64,000 nt of DNA, from NCBI GenBank assembly GCA_900450455.1, contig UGGN01000001.1:1364001-1428000 (forward strand). Direction: 5' to 3'. The notes beneath the pieces were generated by a model. It was not told the DNA's origin, ran no database searches, and worked only from the letters and a program-made list of their open reading frames with translations. The position numbers and the translations under genes are program-made. Positions 1-8,500 of this stretch are shown one piece after another. Numbering within the stretch: position 1 is the first letter of the stretch; every line of letters starts with the position of its first letter. The DNA comes from [Eubacterium] infirmum. Its GTDB lineage: Bacteria; Bacillota; Clostridia; Peptostreptococcales; Anaerovoracaceae.

Positions 1-14
1 GTTTTACGATAAAT

Positions 15-1184
15 ATGGAGAATTTTAGTCCCTGTCCACATCGTGAGTTTTGTGGTGGGTGTAAGTACAACGGGGAAGAATATGAGGAGGTGCTGGCGGA
101 TAAGAATTCGCTAGTTTTGTCATATCTTGAGAACAACGGCATAGATACATCTGTTTACGTAGGAATTGAGGGACGTCCACAAGATGCAAGATACAGAAAT
201 AAGATGGAGTATACCTTTGGAGATCTGGTCAAGGATGGCGAGATAACACTTGGGATGCATAAATCAGGGCAGTTTATGTCTATAGTTACCGTTGATCACT
301 GTCAGCTTGTCGATGAGGATTTCAATAAGATTCTCAGATGCACACTGGATTTTGCAATAGAAAAGGGATACAAGAAGTACCACAAGCGTACTCATACCGG
401 ACTTCTTCGCAATCTGCTAATCAGAAAGGGAGTTCGAACAAAGGAACTCGTAGTAGATATTGTGACAAGCTCAGAGGGCGAGTTTGATGAGAAGGGATGG
501 GCAGAAAGAATCAAAGCGCTTGATTTAAACAATAAACTTGTCGGTATTGCAAGAACAACAAACGATGGACTGGCAGATGCGGTAAACTGTGACGAGCAAC
601 ACATAATAGAGGGAAGAGACTATTATTTTGAAAAACTTCTAGGTCTTGAATTTAGAGTAAATCTGTTCTCATTCTTTCAGACCAATGTAAATGCCATAGA
701 AAAGCTGTATACGGATGCTATAAAGCTTTTTGATGATATAGAGGGGAAGACTGTATTTGACCTATACTGCGGGACAGGAACAATCTCGCAGGTCGTTGCA
801 TCAAAGGCAAAGCATGTGGTAGGAGTAGATATAGTGCCGGACTCGATACATGCAGCTGAAGAAAATGCAAAGATAAATGGTATAGAAAACTGCGAGTTCA
901 TCTGTGGAGACGTATTCGAAGTTCTAGATTCGGTAGAAAAGTTTCCGGATGCAATAATAGTGGATCCACCTAGAGTTGGAATACGAACGAAGGCAGTAAA
1001 CAAGATAGCAGGCTATGGAGTTGACGAAATCGTATACATATCATGCAATCCAAAGACCATGGCAATCGACCTCGTAGATTTCCAAAATATGGGCTACGAA
1101 GTAAAGTATATAAAAGCATACGATAACTTTGTGTGGGCAAAGCATACGGAATGCGTAACACTACTTTCGCGAGCTACAAAGTAG
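15..1184 (+). CDS. TrmA/RlmD-family RNA m5U methyltransferase (start may lie before the window)
   Basis: Methylates C5 of a uridine in RNA (23S rRNA in the RlmD/RlmCD branch) using S-adenosylmethionine. An iron-sulfur cluster set is visible: C7, C13, C16 and C96. Further motifs are FFQTN (Q222), the SAM loop DLYCGTGT near 249, DPPR near 317, the nucleophile C344 in SCNPKT, and the catalytic Glu in HTEC near the C-terminus. At 389 residues it lacks the N-terminal TRAM domain that many homologues carry. The reading frame stays open to the left window edge, so the true start and a TRAM domain could lie outside; ATG at 15 has no clear ribosome binding site. The last codons and downstream DNA are duplicated 125 bp further on. 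The exact target uridine cannot be told from sequence. Confidence 0.9.
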   Translation: MENFSPCPHREFCGGCKYNGEEYEEVLADKNSLVLSYLENNGIDTSVYVGIEGRPQDARYRNKMEYTFGDLVKDGEITLGMHKSGQFMSIVTVDHCQLVDEDFNKILRCTLDFAIEKGYKKYHKRTHTGLLRNLLIRKGVRTKELVVDIVTSSEGEFDEKGWAERIKALDLNNKLVGIARTTNDGLADAVNCDEQHIIEGRDYYFEKLLGLEFRVNLFSFFQTNVNAIEKLYTDAIKLFDDIEGKTVFDLYCGTGTISQVVASKAKHVVGVDIVPDSIHAAEENAKINGIENCEFICGDVFEVLDSVEKFPDAIIVDPPRVGIRTKAVNKIAGYGVDEIVYISCNPKTMAIDLVDFQNMGYEVKYIKAYDNFVWAKHTECVTLLSRATK

Positions 1185-1359
1185 CGACGGGAAAGTAGAT
1201 GTACGTCCTACGCAAGGCGAGCCCAAGAAAACGAGCAAAAGCGAAGTTTGAATGGATGCGAGCTACTGCGACGGAATGCGTAACACTACTTTCGCGAGTT
1301 GCAAAATAGCGATGGGAAAGCAGATGTACGTCCTATGCAAGGCGAGCCCAAGAAAACGA
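1146..1359. repeat. Imperfect 89-bp direct repeat, period 125 bp
   Basis: Copy 1 is 1146-1234 and copy 2 is 1271-1359, ungapped with six differences, all transitions. Copy 1 covers the last 13 codons of the upstream methyltransferase plus its 3' flank; copy 2 is a non-functional echo of that 3' end. The 36 bp between the copies also repeats the motif GAGCTAC. It looks like a local tandem duplication that has drifted slightly. Confidence 0.85.
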
Positions 1360-1380
1360 TTCATGGAAAGAAGGATATAT

Positions 1381-2142
1381 ATGAATAAACAGATGCTTGT
1401 TGATAACTGGCTTCATGAGCAAGAAATTGCCTATATAAAAGGATGGGATTTTTCTCACATTAGAAACAGGTATACGGAAGAAGATGATCTGCCTTGGGAT
1501 TTCGGAAAAATAATAAATACCTATCTTAGAGACACGGATTGCTTATTAGATATGGAAACGGGTGGTGGAGAGTTCCTTTTATCTTTTAATCATAGCCCAA
1601 ATTTATGCGCTGCAATTGAGGGTTATGAACCCAATATAAAAATTTGTGAAGATAGACTATTGCCATTAGGCATCGACTTCAAACCGGCGGATGGAGGAGA
1701 TAAGCTTCCTTTCGATGATGAATATTTTGATGTTGTTACTAATCGACATGGAAAATATGAAATAAATGAACTTAAAAGAGTCCTAAAAAAAGGCGGTTTA
1801 TTTCTAACACAACAAGTCGGTGCTGAAAATGATAGAGAATTGGTGAATTTACTGATAGGTGACTTAGATTGCCCATTTCCTGAAGCCTACTTAAAATTTG
1901 CTGTACAGGAATTCAAAGAAAATGGGTTTGAAATTTTAGAAGAAGGTGAATCATTTAATCCAATTAAATTCTATGATGTGGGAGCGCTTGTTTGGTTTGC
2001 AAGAATAATCGATTGGGAATTCCCAAACTTTTCTGTAGAAAAATATCAAAATAATCTTTTTAAAGCCCAGGAACTTCTTGAAAAAGAAGGTGCAATAGAA
2101 GGAAAAATTCATAGATATTATTTTGTAGCGAAGAAAAAGTAA
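1381..2142 (+). CDS. Class I SAM-dependent methyltransferase
   Basis: A 253-residue Rossmann-fold methyltransferase. Motif I is MDMETGGGE-like (seen as LLDMETGGGEFLL near residue 55), followed by a motif II acidic region, LPFDDEYFDVV (motif IV type) and LKKGGLFLTQQ (motif VI type). This pattern is typical of small-molecule or rRNA methyltransferases of the UbiE/RlmA kind; the substrate is unknown. The start at 1381 is chosen because GGAAAGAAGG sits at the right distance. The frame is open further upstream to 1252, but that stretch only reads through the duplicated 3' end of the preceding gene. Confidence 0.8.
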   Translation: MNKQMLVDNWLHEQEIAYIKGWDFSHIRNRYTEEDDLPWDFGKIINTYLRDTDCLLDMETGGGEFLLSFNHSPNLCAAIEGYEPNIKICEDRLLPLGIDFKPADGGDKLPFDDEYFDVVTNRHGKYEINELKRVLKKGGLFLTQQVGAENDRELVNLLIGDLDCPFPEAYLKFAVQEFKENGFEILEEGESFNPIKFYDVGALVWFARIIDWEFPNFSVEKYQNNLFKAQELLEKEGAIEGKIHRYYFVAKKK

Positions 2143-2286
2143 GAAAGAAATTTGAAGTACTAGAAAAAATATTGAAAGATAATTATAGTAGTTGTAGCAT
2201 TACATATGTAGTTTATTTAAGTAGTATTAAGCGAAAACGAAAAGTAATAATGTAATATAGAAGATATATTGTTAAGGAAGAAATAA

Positions 2287-3306
2287 ATGAAGATACATTA
2301 TTTTCAAAGATATCATCAGAAAGAGAATGTTGCTACTGCGAATACAATGCTCTTACTATCACGCTTATATTCGCATTCAACAAATCGTTTTTTTGAGTTT
2401 CTAAAGGGAAATTTCGAAAATTTCTTAAATGAAGTTGAGTTAGAGCCTGTTTTTGTTCTACAAGAGAAAAACAAGGATAGCACACCGGATGCAACGATAA
2501 AGCAGGAAAGCTTTAAGGTTATTGTTGAAACTAAAATGACGGATTGGTTCAATTTAGATCAATTAGAGAAACATTTAAATTCATTTGGGGATGAAAAATA
2601 TAAAATCTTAATTACAATATCATCAGAAAGGATGAATAAAACAAAACTAAATAAATTTGAAAAGCTATTAAAAGAATATAATTGTCTGCATAATATCAAT
2701 GTTATGCATAAAAATACGACTTTTGAAGAACTGATAAATGAAATTAGTGACATCATAGACCCTAGAGATTACGAAATGCAAGATATATTAGATGATTATT
2801 TGGATTACTGCTATAAAGACGAACTTATTCCAAATTACGATTCCTGGAAGTATATAAGAATGCAGCTTGCTGGAGCTACAATGGACTTTAATATATCTAA
2901 CAATCTTTACTATGATAAATCAGAGAGAGGGTTTAGAGCTCATGATTATATCGGATTGTATAAACAAAAAAGTATGCGTGCAATTGGAAAAGTATGTGCG
3001 CGTATTACAGCAATCGAGAAACAAGATGGCTTACAATTTAACTCGGAATTTGGGGAATTAACGGAGGAAAGAAAAAGGCTGATTGAATTTGCAATTCAAG
3101 ATAGCGAAAAATACGACTACGATTTAAAAACTGTTGAACATAGGTATTTCTTTGTAGAAAAATTTTATGAAACAGATTTTAGAAAAGTATCTTCAGGTAG
3201 TTGTAGGGGAACAAGAATTTTTGACCTCACAAATCTTTTGAGAGTAAAGGACATTCCTGATACTGAAGAAATTGCAGAAATTCTTAAGACCCTAACTTGG
3301 GAATAG
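2287..3306 (+). CDS. Putative PD-(D/E)XK nuclease-like protein
   Basis: A 339-residue soluble protein. Near residues 69-85 it shows TPDATI followed about 13 residues later by VETKM, i.e. the D-x(n)-E-x-K pattern of PD-(D/E)XK nucleases, preceded by a helix-rich stretch and followed by a strand (KILITISS) as expected for this fold. The C-terminal half is unlike anything I recognise. It is flanked by a methyltransferase and a duplicated unknown gene, but not by recognisable restriction or defence partners. GGAAGAAATA precedes the ATG. The nuclease assignment is an inference from motif spacing only. Confidence 0.5.
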   Translation: MKIHYFQRYHQKENVATANTMLLLSRLYSHSTNRFFEFLKGNFENFLNEVELEPVFVLQEKNKDSTPDATIKQESFKVIVETKMTDWFNLDQLEKHLNSFGDEKYKILITISSERMNKTKLNKFEKLLKEYNCLHNINVMHKNTTFEELINEISDIIDPRDYEMQDILDDYLDYCYKDELIPNYDSWKYIRMQLAGATMDFNISNNLYYDKSERGFRAHDYIGLYKQKSMRAIGKVCARITAIEKQDGLQFNSEFGELTEERKRLIEFAIQDSEKYDYDLKTVEHRYFFVEKFYETDFRKVSSGSCRGTRIFDLTNLLRVKDIPDTEEIAEILKTLTWE

Positions 3307-3337
3307 AAAACATATATATAGTATTAAGGAGAGTAAT

Positions 3338-3787
3338 ATGGAGGAACAGTATTCATTTGAATCCGTATGCAAATATATAACAGGCACAATGAGCGAATTT
3401 AAAGATTTGATTGTATCAAAGTTTGAAGTACTTCAGTATATTGAGTGGACATATAGCAAGGGAACCACAAAGGTATGTAAGGCTGATGAAAACGGTAAAA
3501 AGAAACGTTGTAAGGTTGGGATAGAATACAATTCAAAGACCGAGTTGTCAGTTGATATTGCTGAAAAAATATGGCAGGAATTTAAGTTGTATTTTGGTAA
3601 TAGTGATTTGTCAAAAATAGAGAGAATTACCGGAAATGAAGAAATAGGAAGATACGTATTTGTTGCCTTAAATGATATAGGTGATGAAGTTGAATGCGTA
3701 ATTAATATTCCAGGAGAGTGGAATATACCCTTAATTGAAATAATAGGCTTTGTTAGTGCAAGATATAAAAATATTGATATTGAATAG
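3338..3787 (+). CDS. Hypothetical protein, copy A of a duplicated 149-residue family
   Basis: A 149-residue acidic soluble protein of unknown function with no recognised motif and a Lys/Arg-rich loop (GKKKRCK) near residue 55. AAGGAGAG lies at good distance from the ATG. A near-identical copy is at 8033-8482; the DNA similarity begins just before the ribosome binding site and ends at the last codons, so the mobile unit is essentially this gene. The next gene (CbrC family) follows about 80 bp downstream here but is absent after copy B. Confidence 0.7.
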   Translation: MEEQYSFESVCKYITGTMSEFKDLIVSKFEVLQYIEWTYSKGTTKVCKADENGKKKRCKVGIEYNSKTELSVDIAEKIWQEFKLYFGNSDLSKIERITGNEEIGRYVFVALNDIGDEVECVINIPGEWNIPLIEIIGFVSARYKNIDIE

Positions 3788-3869
3788 GTGGGATGCGGAG
3801 CATTGTTGGAAAAACTGCGGAAGTAAAAGTCAGTGCGAGTTTGTCAAAGCAGGATTTGGAGAAAAAGAA

Positions 3870-4721
3870 ATGAATGAATATCTAAAGGAATACATAGAGC
3901 TTAAGAAGAATTTTAATGCCCAAGATGGGGATAAGGCGAGTGTCTTAGCACTTTATCAGTTTGCAGATAGACTAGCTTTGATAGAGGAGAAGGAAGCAAA
4001 GGAAGTGCTTGTTGATGTATATCAGCAGCTCGGTTTGATGGAAAGTGCGTTTAAGATATTCATAGGCTTATGTGATAAGAATGATAGAAAACAAATTAAG
4101 AAGTTAGCCAATCTTCAGGAGCTTTCTAATAATCGTGGAAATGACTTTGCTTTACCCAGACCTTTGACTGTTGCAGAGATGAATGCAAGAAGAGAACGCC
4201 TAAAGGACTTGCCTCATTTTAAATATCATCCGGATCCGCTTTCGACCGGTTCATTTGATGAGGGCGAGGAAAAGATCTGTCCTTGCTGTGGTAATAATAG
4301 CAAGGTCTACTATTCGTCATTTCCATATTGCACTGAAGATGTGGAGTATATTTGTCCTACATGTATATCAAATGGAGAAGCTGCAATGAAGTTTGACGCA
4401 AGCTTTGTGCAGGATGCTGAGTGGCATGGTGAGCCGAATAAAGAAAAGGATGATGAGCTTTTCCATCGCACACCTGGTTACCTAAGCTGGCAAGGTGAGC
4501 ATTGGCTTTCATGCTGCGATGATTACTGTGCATATATGGGAACAGTTGGAACTCGAGAGCTAAAGGCTATGGATATAGCTGATGAGGTGCTTGAAGAGTA
4601 TGCTAAGAGGGGTGAATTTGCTGATGTAGAGGAGTATCTTGTTAAGGACGGAGCTATATGTGGATATTTGTTTAAGTGCCTTCACTGCGGAAAATATCAT
4701 CTCTATGTTGATGCAGATTAA
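3870..4721 (+). CDS. CbrC family protein (UPF0167)
   Basis: A 283-residue protein. The C-terminal two thirds match the CbrC family: paired cysteines CPCC and CPTC (zinc-ribbon-like), the WLSCCDDYCAYMG core, and a final CLHCGKYHLYVD. E. coli CbrC is linked to colicin E2 tolerance, but the biochemical role is unknown. The N-terminal 90 residues are helical and not part of the classical family. Start 3870 is chosen because GGAGAAAAAG lies just upstream; an in-frame ATG at 3750 would overlap the preceding gene. A 54-bp relic of a related gene is at 11247-11300. Confidence 0.75.
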   Translation: MNEYLKEYIELKKNFNAQDGDKASVLALYQFADRLALIEEKEAKEVLVDVYQQLGLMESAFKIFIGLCDKNDRKQIKKLANLQELSNNRGNDFALPRPLTVAEMNARRERLKDLPHFKYHPDPLSTGSFDEGEEKICPCCGNNSKVYYSSFPYCTEDVEYICPTCISNGEAAMKFDASFVQDAEWHGEPNKEKDDELFHRTPGYLSWQGEHWLSCCDDYCAYMGTVGTRELKAMDIADEVLEEYAKRGEFADVEEYLVKDGAICGYLFKCLHCGKYHLYVDAD

Positions 4722-4862
4722 ACGAAGGCGGAGAGGCAATTTTAGATTTTATATTACTGCTATTATAAGGATTCGATATATAAGCAATTATAGTTACATT
4801 TAACAATGATTAAAAAAATAATATTTTTATATAAATTTAGTGTATTTTGAAGAAATCTACGG

Positions 4863-4868
4863 TATAAT
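4863..4868 (+). promoter_or_regulatory. Likely -10 box of the surface protein gene
   Basis: TATAAT lies 48 bp before the ATG at 4917, in a very AT-rich stretch. A convincing -35 box is not seen (TGTATT at 4841-4846 with a 16-bp spacer is the best). The ribosome binding site GAAAGGAAGG follows. Confidence 0.45.
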
Positions 4869-4916
4869 AGTTACGTTAATAAAAGCAAGGTATGTTTTTA
4901 GAAAGGAAGGATAGAT

Positions 4917-6650
4917 ATGAAAGCTTCAATTCGTTGCAGCAAGGGTGTCGCACTTATTTTGACATTCTTGTTAGCTTTGATGATGATTATGCCTACGAGT
5001 ATGGTGTATGCTGCCAGCACATATACAGCTACAGGTTCGGAGACGGGTGATCAGATCGCATCTATAATAGATGGAACGACAAAGGATCCATCAGGTAATG
5101 CCTATGACGTAGTTGAGTTTCCGTCAGGAACATACGACTACACAATGACAAAACCTGTAGATATTAGAAGAAAAGTAACCATTCAGGCAAACTCCGGTGC
5201 AAAGGTTACGTTTAATGGCGGAGACTTTAGAGGATATGCAAACTCTGAGACTACATTTACAGGTTCGGGAAGTTTTTTACTTAATAAGCCAATCAATTAT
5301 GGTATATGGTCTAATGATGCATCTGTAGTATTCAATTTCAACAATACTAATTTTACCATTGATGGTGCGCCGGGATATGGTTTTTATGCTCTGTTAACAG
5401 GTAATACAACTAACATTAGAGGGGGGAACTTCGTTGTTAAAAATTGTGCTCAGAGCGGAGACGAAGGTGGAGTCGAGTTTGATGGTGGAAATCTTAATGT
5501 ATCAGATGGCGCACAGATGACACTGGAAAATAACGGAAATGGAACCTTTGGCGACCTATATATGAACGGTCAAATGACTGTCACAGGTAAAAATACAAAG
5601 GTGGTAATAAACGAAAAAAGAGCCGGTGCTAAAGGATACGGAATGGTTATTCCAAATTCAGGTCATCTTAAGATAGATGGGGCTACATTTGAAATAAATA
5701 CAAGTGCAGCAGGCAGAGGCATAAATGCAGCTAATAACGCTTATAACACAATACTGCTTGTGAATGGAGCTAAGCTCAATGTAAAAGCTATAGGTGGAGT
5801 GGCTAAAAGCGGTGTTAGGCGTGCAAGAGTTGCTGTCAGTGATAATAGTATTTTAAATGTTGAAGGATACGATTACGCTTTTGATGGCAGCATGCTTGTA
5901 GCTCATGACAAGTCACATGTTTCATTAAAGGGTAAGAGCGTAGATAACGGTTCAGTTCCTATGCTTACAGGCGGAACAAACGGATCTGTTATAATCGGCG
6001 GTTCTGTTTTAGAAAATCCTGCTACACATGTAGTTAATGGCGTAGAGGAGGCTGTTACGACAGGTTCTGCTGTAAGTACACAGGCTGTAAATACTTCAGG
6101 AGAGGCTCTGACGCGTTTTGACATAAAAGGATTTGCCAATGGAGCAATAAATATCGCAGCAGATCCTAAGAATCCGGGGCACCCTTCATACACATATTAT
6201 GTTGGGGAGAATCATAATGGAGTAGCATATGTTTGGGCACCTGCTGTAAAGATAAATTTCTGGGAAAATAAGGATGCGCTTGATAATAATGATGCGAGCA
6301 AGCTACTCAAGACTCTGACAACAATACGAGGCAATAAGATTGAACTCGTTGGAGGAACACTTCCGTCCAATCCTGCTGCACCTGTAGGAAAGATTTTCTC
6401 ACATTGGGTAAATGCTGAGACAGGACAGAAATTTGATGGAAATGCAGAATTTACAAAGGAAGTTACAGATGTATATGCTGTGTATAAAGACAAGCAGACA
6501 GAGCCTCCTGCAAAGCCACATGTAAAGAATGACAACAAAGCTAAGAATCCTAATACAGGAGATAATTCACCTATGGCTCTATACGTAGCAGTATTGACGA
6601 GCACATTGCTTGTTTTGACTTTAGGTATAAGGCTAAGACGTAAATCATAG
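4917..6650 (+). CDS. Sortase-anchored beta-helix surface protein
   Basis: A 577-residue secreted wall protein. It has an N-terminal signal peptide (hydrophobic core about 10-30, cleavage near VYAAS), then a long body of short G/N/T-rich strands typical of a pectate-lyase-like right-handed beta-helix (about 50-400). Next comes a roughly 75-residue region resembling InlB/Listeria-Bacteroides-type repeats (INFWEN ... ISHWVN-like HWVNAETG ... VYAVYKD). The end is the sorting signal NPNTG, a hydrophobic helix and the tail RLRRKS. It should be linked to peptidoglycan by a class-A-like sortase, which is not in this window. Adhesion or carbohydrate contact is a guess from fold. A hairpin terminator follows. 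Confidence 0.8.
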   Translation: MKASIRCSKGVALILTFLLALMMIMPTSMVYAASTYTATGSETGDQIASIIDGTTKDPSGNAYDVVEFPSGTYDYTMTKPVDIRRKVTIQANSGAKVTFNGGDFRGYANSETTFTGSGSFLLNKPINYGIWSNDASVVFNFNNTNFTIDGAPGYGFYALLTGNTTNIRGGNFVVKNCAQSGDEGGVEFDGGNLNVSDGAQMTLENNGNGTFGDLYMNGQMTVTGKNTKVVINEKRAGAKGYGMVIPNSGHLKIDGATFEINTSAAGRGINAANNAYNTILLVNGAKLNVKAIGGVAKSGVRRARVAVSDNSILNVEGYDYAFDGSMLVAHDKSHVSLKGKSVDNGSVPMLTGGTNGSVIIGGSVLENPATHVVNGVEEAVTTGSAVSTQAVNTSGEALTRFDIKGFANGAINIAADPKNPGHPSYTYYVGENHNGVAYVWAPAVKINFWENKDALDNNDASKLLKTLTTIRGNKIELVGGTLPSNPAAPVGKIFSHWVNAETGQKFDGNAEFTKEVTDVYAVYKDKQTEPPAKPHVKNDNKAKNPNTGDNSPMALYVAVLTSTLLVLTLGIRLRRKS

Positions 6651-6714
6651 TTATCATTATTCAATAAGGATTTGACAAAGATTTTTCATATTTAGTTAAT
6701 TAAAATAGCATCAT

Positions 6715-6746
6715 AAAAGCAAACGTGAAATTAAGCGCTTGCTTTT
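6715..6746 (+). terminator. Hairpin terminator after the surface protein gene
   Basis: The arms AAAAGCAA (6715-6722) and TTGCTTTT (6739-6746) pair, with one further mismatched extension inward. An AT-rich tract follows. Confidence 0.5.
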
Positions 6747-7005
6747 ATATTTTGCATTATTTTGCTTTGTTAAAATACTTTATAATCCAGTATTTATTTA
6801 AGAAAATATAGAATTAAGAATATGGCTTGAAATATGCTTAATATACTTGTTATCAAAATTACTGCATTTCGATTCTCTGAGAGTACTAGGCTTTGCATTA
6901 GGCAAGTGGTGAAATTATAAAACTCATTGATAAAGTTATGACAATTATACCTATTATTATAGTTATATGGCTGTAGATTAGAAATGATATATTTGCTACT
7001 CATAA
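6747..7005. other. AT-rich spacer without a supported gene
   Basis: Between the terminator and the pseudogene at 7006 no start with a ribosome binding site is seen on either strand. The left part of the decayed membrane-protein gene probably lay here but can no longer be recognised. Confidence 0.4.
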
Positions 7006-7176
7006 TTTGGCTATCTAATTTACTTTAAGAAAAAATATAATTTAGTCAATGGATTTGAGGCGGATTTTAGAGCTGGACGTAAGACCGAGAGCTACGCTAG
7101 TCAGATAGGTTTAATTGAGTTTATTATAGGAGTAGTAATATCTATAGCAGCATTAGCATTGATTGTGTTTGAATAA
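7006..7176 (+). pseudogene. Decayed copy of a small membrane protein (see 11342-11566)
   Basis: Reading from 7006 gives FGYLIYFKKKYNLVNGF and so on to a stop at 7174, which aligns without gaps with residues 19-74 of the intact protein at 11342 (SGYLIHFRKKYSLVKGF). The N-terminal part is missing and an in-frame stop (7003-7005) blocks it. As in the intact copy, an SdpI-family gene follows, so the whole module was duplicated and this copy decayed. Confidence 0.75.
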
Positions 7177-7205
7177 AAGCACAACTAATTAGGGAGGTTT
7201 TAAGT

Positions 7206-7499
7206 TTGAGAGCTAAAGAGTCAAATGAAATTAACAACAAGGAGCTAAAGGAAAATATTGCCGATGTTGCGATTGGTCTACTAGAGGAAGGTTCTGACTA
7301 CAATGAATTAGCGTATACGAAGGTTGAATTTGGGTATCTATTTGATATTGATGACCATGGTATAGAAGCACTACTTAAGGTTATTACTGATAAAACCACG
7401 GCATATTTTGCTGTTCAAGGTACAAGTATGATGAGACTCAATTTTTCGGATGAACTTTTTAATACTACAGTAGAAGGTTTCATGAATTTTCATGGTTGA
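7206..7499 (+). CDS. Hypothetical 97-residue protein
   Basis: A small acidic soluble protein of unknown function. It starts at TTG 7206 because GGGAGG (7192-7197) lies 8 nt upstream and there is no in-frame ATG. It sits between the pseudogene and an SdpI gene. The internal Gly-Tyr-Leu-Phe stretch and the predicted mixed alpha/beta pattern give no family. No counterpart is present in the second SdpI module. Confidence 0.6.
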   Translation: MRAKESNEINNKELKENIADVAIGLLEEGSDYNELAYTKVEFGYLFDIDDHGIEALLKVITDKTTAYFAVQGTSMMRLNFSDELFNTTVEGFMNFHG

Positions 7500-7543
7500 T
7501 ATTAAATATAATCATTATTGTTGATATTTAAGGGATGCAAACA

Positions 7544-7921
7544 ATGAAATTTTGGATATTTATGTTTATAATGACTTTACTGGTACCATTTTCTTTGATT
7601 TTCATGTGGTATGTGTGTCCGAGGATCAAAAGAGTCAACGGTATCATGGGCTATAGAACATCACGTTCTATGATGAACCAAAGCACTTGGGATTTTGCCC
7701 AGAGAGTGTGTGCTCGTAACTCTATGAAAATGTTTTTCCCTACAATCATTTTAGCAGTTGTAATCATGCCTTTTTGCAAAAATAAGGATATTGATACTAT
7801 CGGATGGATAGGTCTTGGCGTTACCTTAGCACAGCTGATAAGCTATGTAGTCATTATTTACTTGACAGAAAGTGCACTTAAAAAGGAGTTTGATATTGGG
7901 GTAGGAAACGATAATTTATGA
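7544..7921 (+). CDS. SdpI-family membrane protein, copy 1
   Basis: A 125-residue integral membrane protein with three to four predicted helices. It carries the SdpI-family signature GYRTSRSMMNQSTWDFAQ after the first helix. B. subtilis SdpI gives immunity to the killing factor SdpC and acts as a receptor for the SdpR repressor; family members elsewhere are mostly uncharacterised. ATG 7544 is preferred over 7535 because AAGGG is then properly spaced and the start matches the paralogue at 11584. The stop overlaps the ATG of the SGNH fragment (ATGA). No SdpC or SdpR is nearby. Confidence 0.75.
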   Translation: MKFWIFMFIMTLLVPFSLIFMWYVCPRIKRVNGIMGYRTSRSMMNQSTWDFAQRVCARNSMKMFFPTIILAVVIMPFCKNKDIDTIGWIGLGVTLAQLISYVVIIYLTESALKKEFDIGVGNDNL

Positions 7922-8031
7922 GTACGAAAGTAATTTGTTTAGGAGATAGTTTAACTTTTGGAAATGTTGGTTATTCATATATAAAACTTTTAGAGAAACA
8001 GTCATTTAATCAATATATTAATAGAGAGTAA
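7918..8031 (+). pseudogene. Truncated SGNH/GDSL hydrolase, N-terminal fragment
   Basis: The 37-codon frame carries VICLGDSLTFG, the block I motif of SGNH hydrolases with the nucleophile Ser, and then NVGYSYIKLL. It stops where sequence shared with the 5' flank of the 149-residue gene begins. The rest of the enzyme (Gly, Asn and Asp-x-x-His blocks) is gone from the window, so the gene was cut by arrival of the duplicated unit. It overlaps the SdpI stop codon by 4 bp, which suggests an original operon. Confidence 0.7.
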
Positions 8032-8032
8032 T

Positions 8033-8482
8033 ATGAAGGAACAGTATTCATTTGAATCCGTATGCAAATATATAACAGGTACAATGAGCGAATTTAAAGA
8101 TTTGATTGTATCAAAGTTTGAAGTGCTTCAGTATATTGAGTGGACATATAGCAAGGGAACCACAAAGGTATGTAAGGCTGATGAAAACGGAAAAAAGAAA
8201 CGTTGTAAGGTTGGGATAGAATATAATTCAAAGACCGAGTTGTCAGTTGATATTGTTGAAGAAATATGGCATGAATTTAAGTTGTATTTTGATAATAGTA
8301 ATTTGTCAAAAATAGAGAGAATCACCGGAAATGAAGAAATAGGAAGATATGTATTTGTTGCCTTAAATGATATAGGTGATGAAGTTGAATGCGTAATTAA
8401 TATTTCAGGGGAGTGGAATATACCCTTAATTAGAATAACAGGGTTTGTTAGTGCAAGATATAAAAATATTGATTTACAATAA
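8033..8482 (+). CDS. Hypothetical protein, copy B of the duplicated 149-residue family
   Basis: Near-identical to the protein at 3338-3787, with about a dozen substitutions spread over 149 residues, and same length. The 5' flank AGAGTAATATG is shared with copy A while the sequence upstream and downstream is unrelated. It is intact, with an AGAG ribosome binding site. Function unknown. A recent duplication or gene conversion is likely because synonymous differences are few. Confidence 0.7.
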   Translation: MKEQYSFESVCKYITGTMSEFKDLIVSKFEVLQYIEWTYSKGTTKVCKADENGKKKRCKVGIEYNSKTELSVDIVEEIWHEFKLYFDNSNLSKIERITGNEEIGRYVFVALNDIGDEVECVINISGEWNIPLIRITGFVSARYKNIDLQ

Positions 8483-8500
8483 GTGAAAGGAACGTTCAAA

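Noticed and set aside
1252..1380. N-terminal extension of the methyltransferase at 1381
   Set aside because: The extra codons read through the duplicated 3' end of the upstream gene and there is no ribosome binding site at 1252.
6794..7003. A 69-codon minus-strand frame with a hydrophobic end
   Set aside because: No ribosome binding site, AT-rich composition, and it lies opposite the spacer and the decayed membrane gene; chance is more likely.
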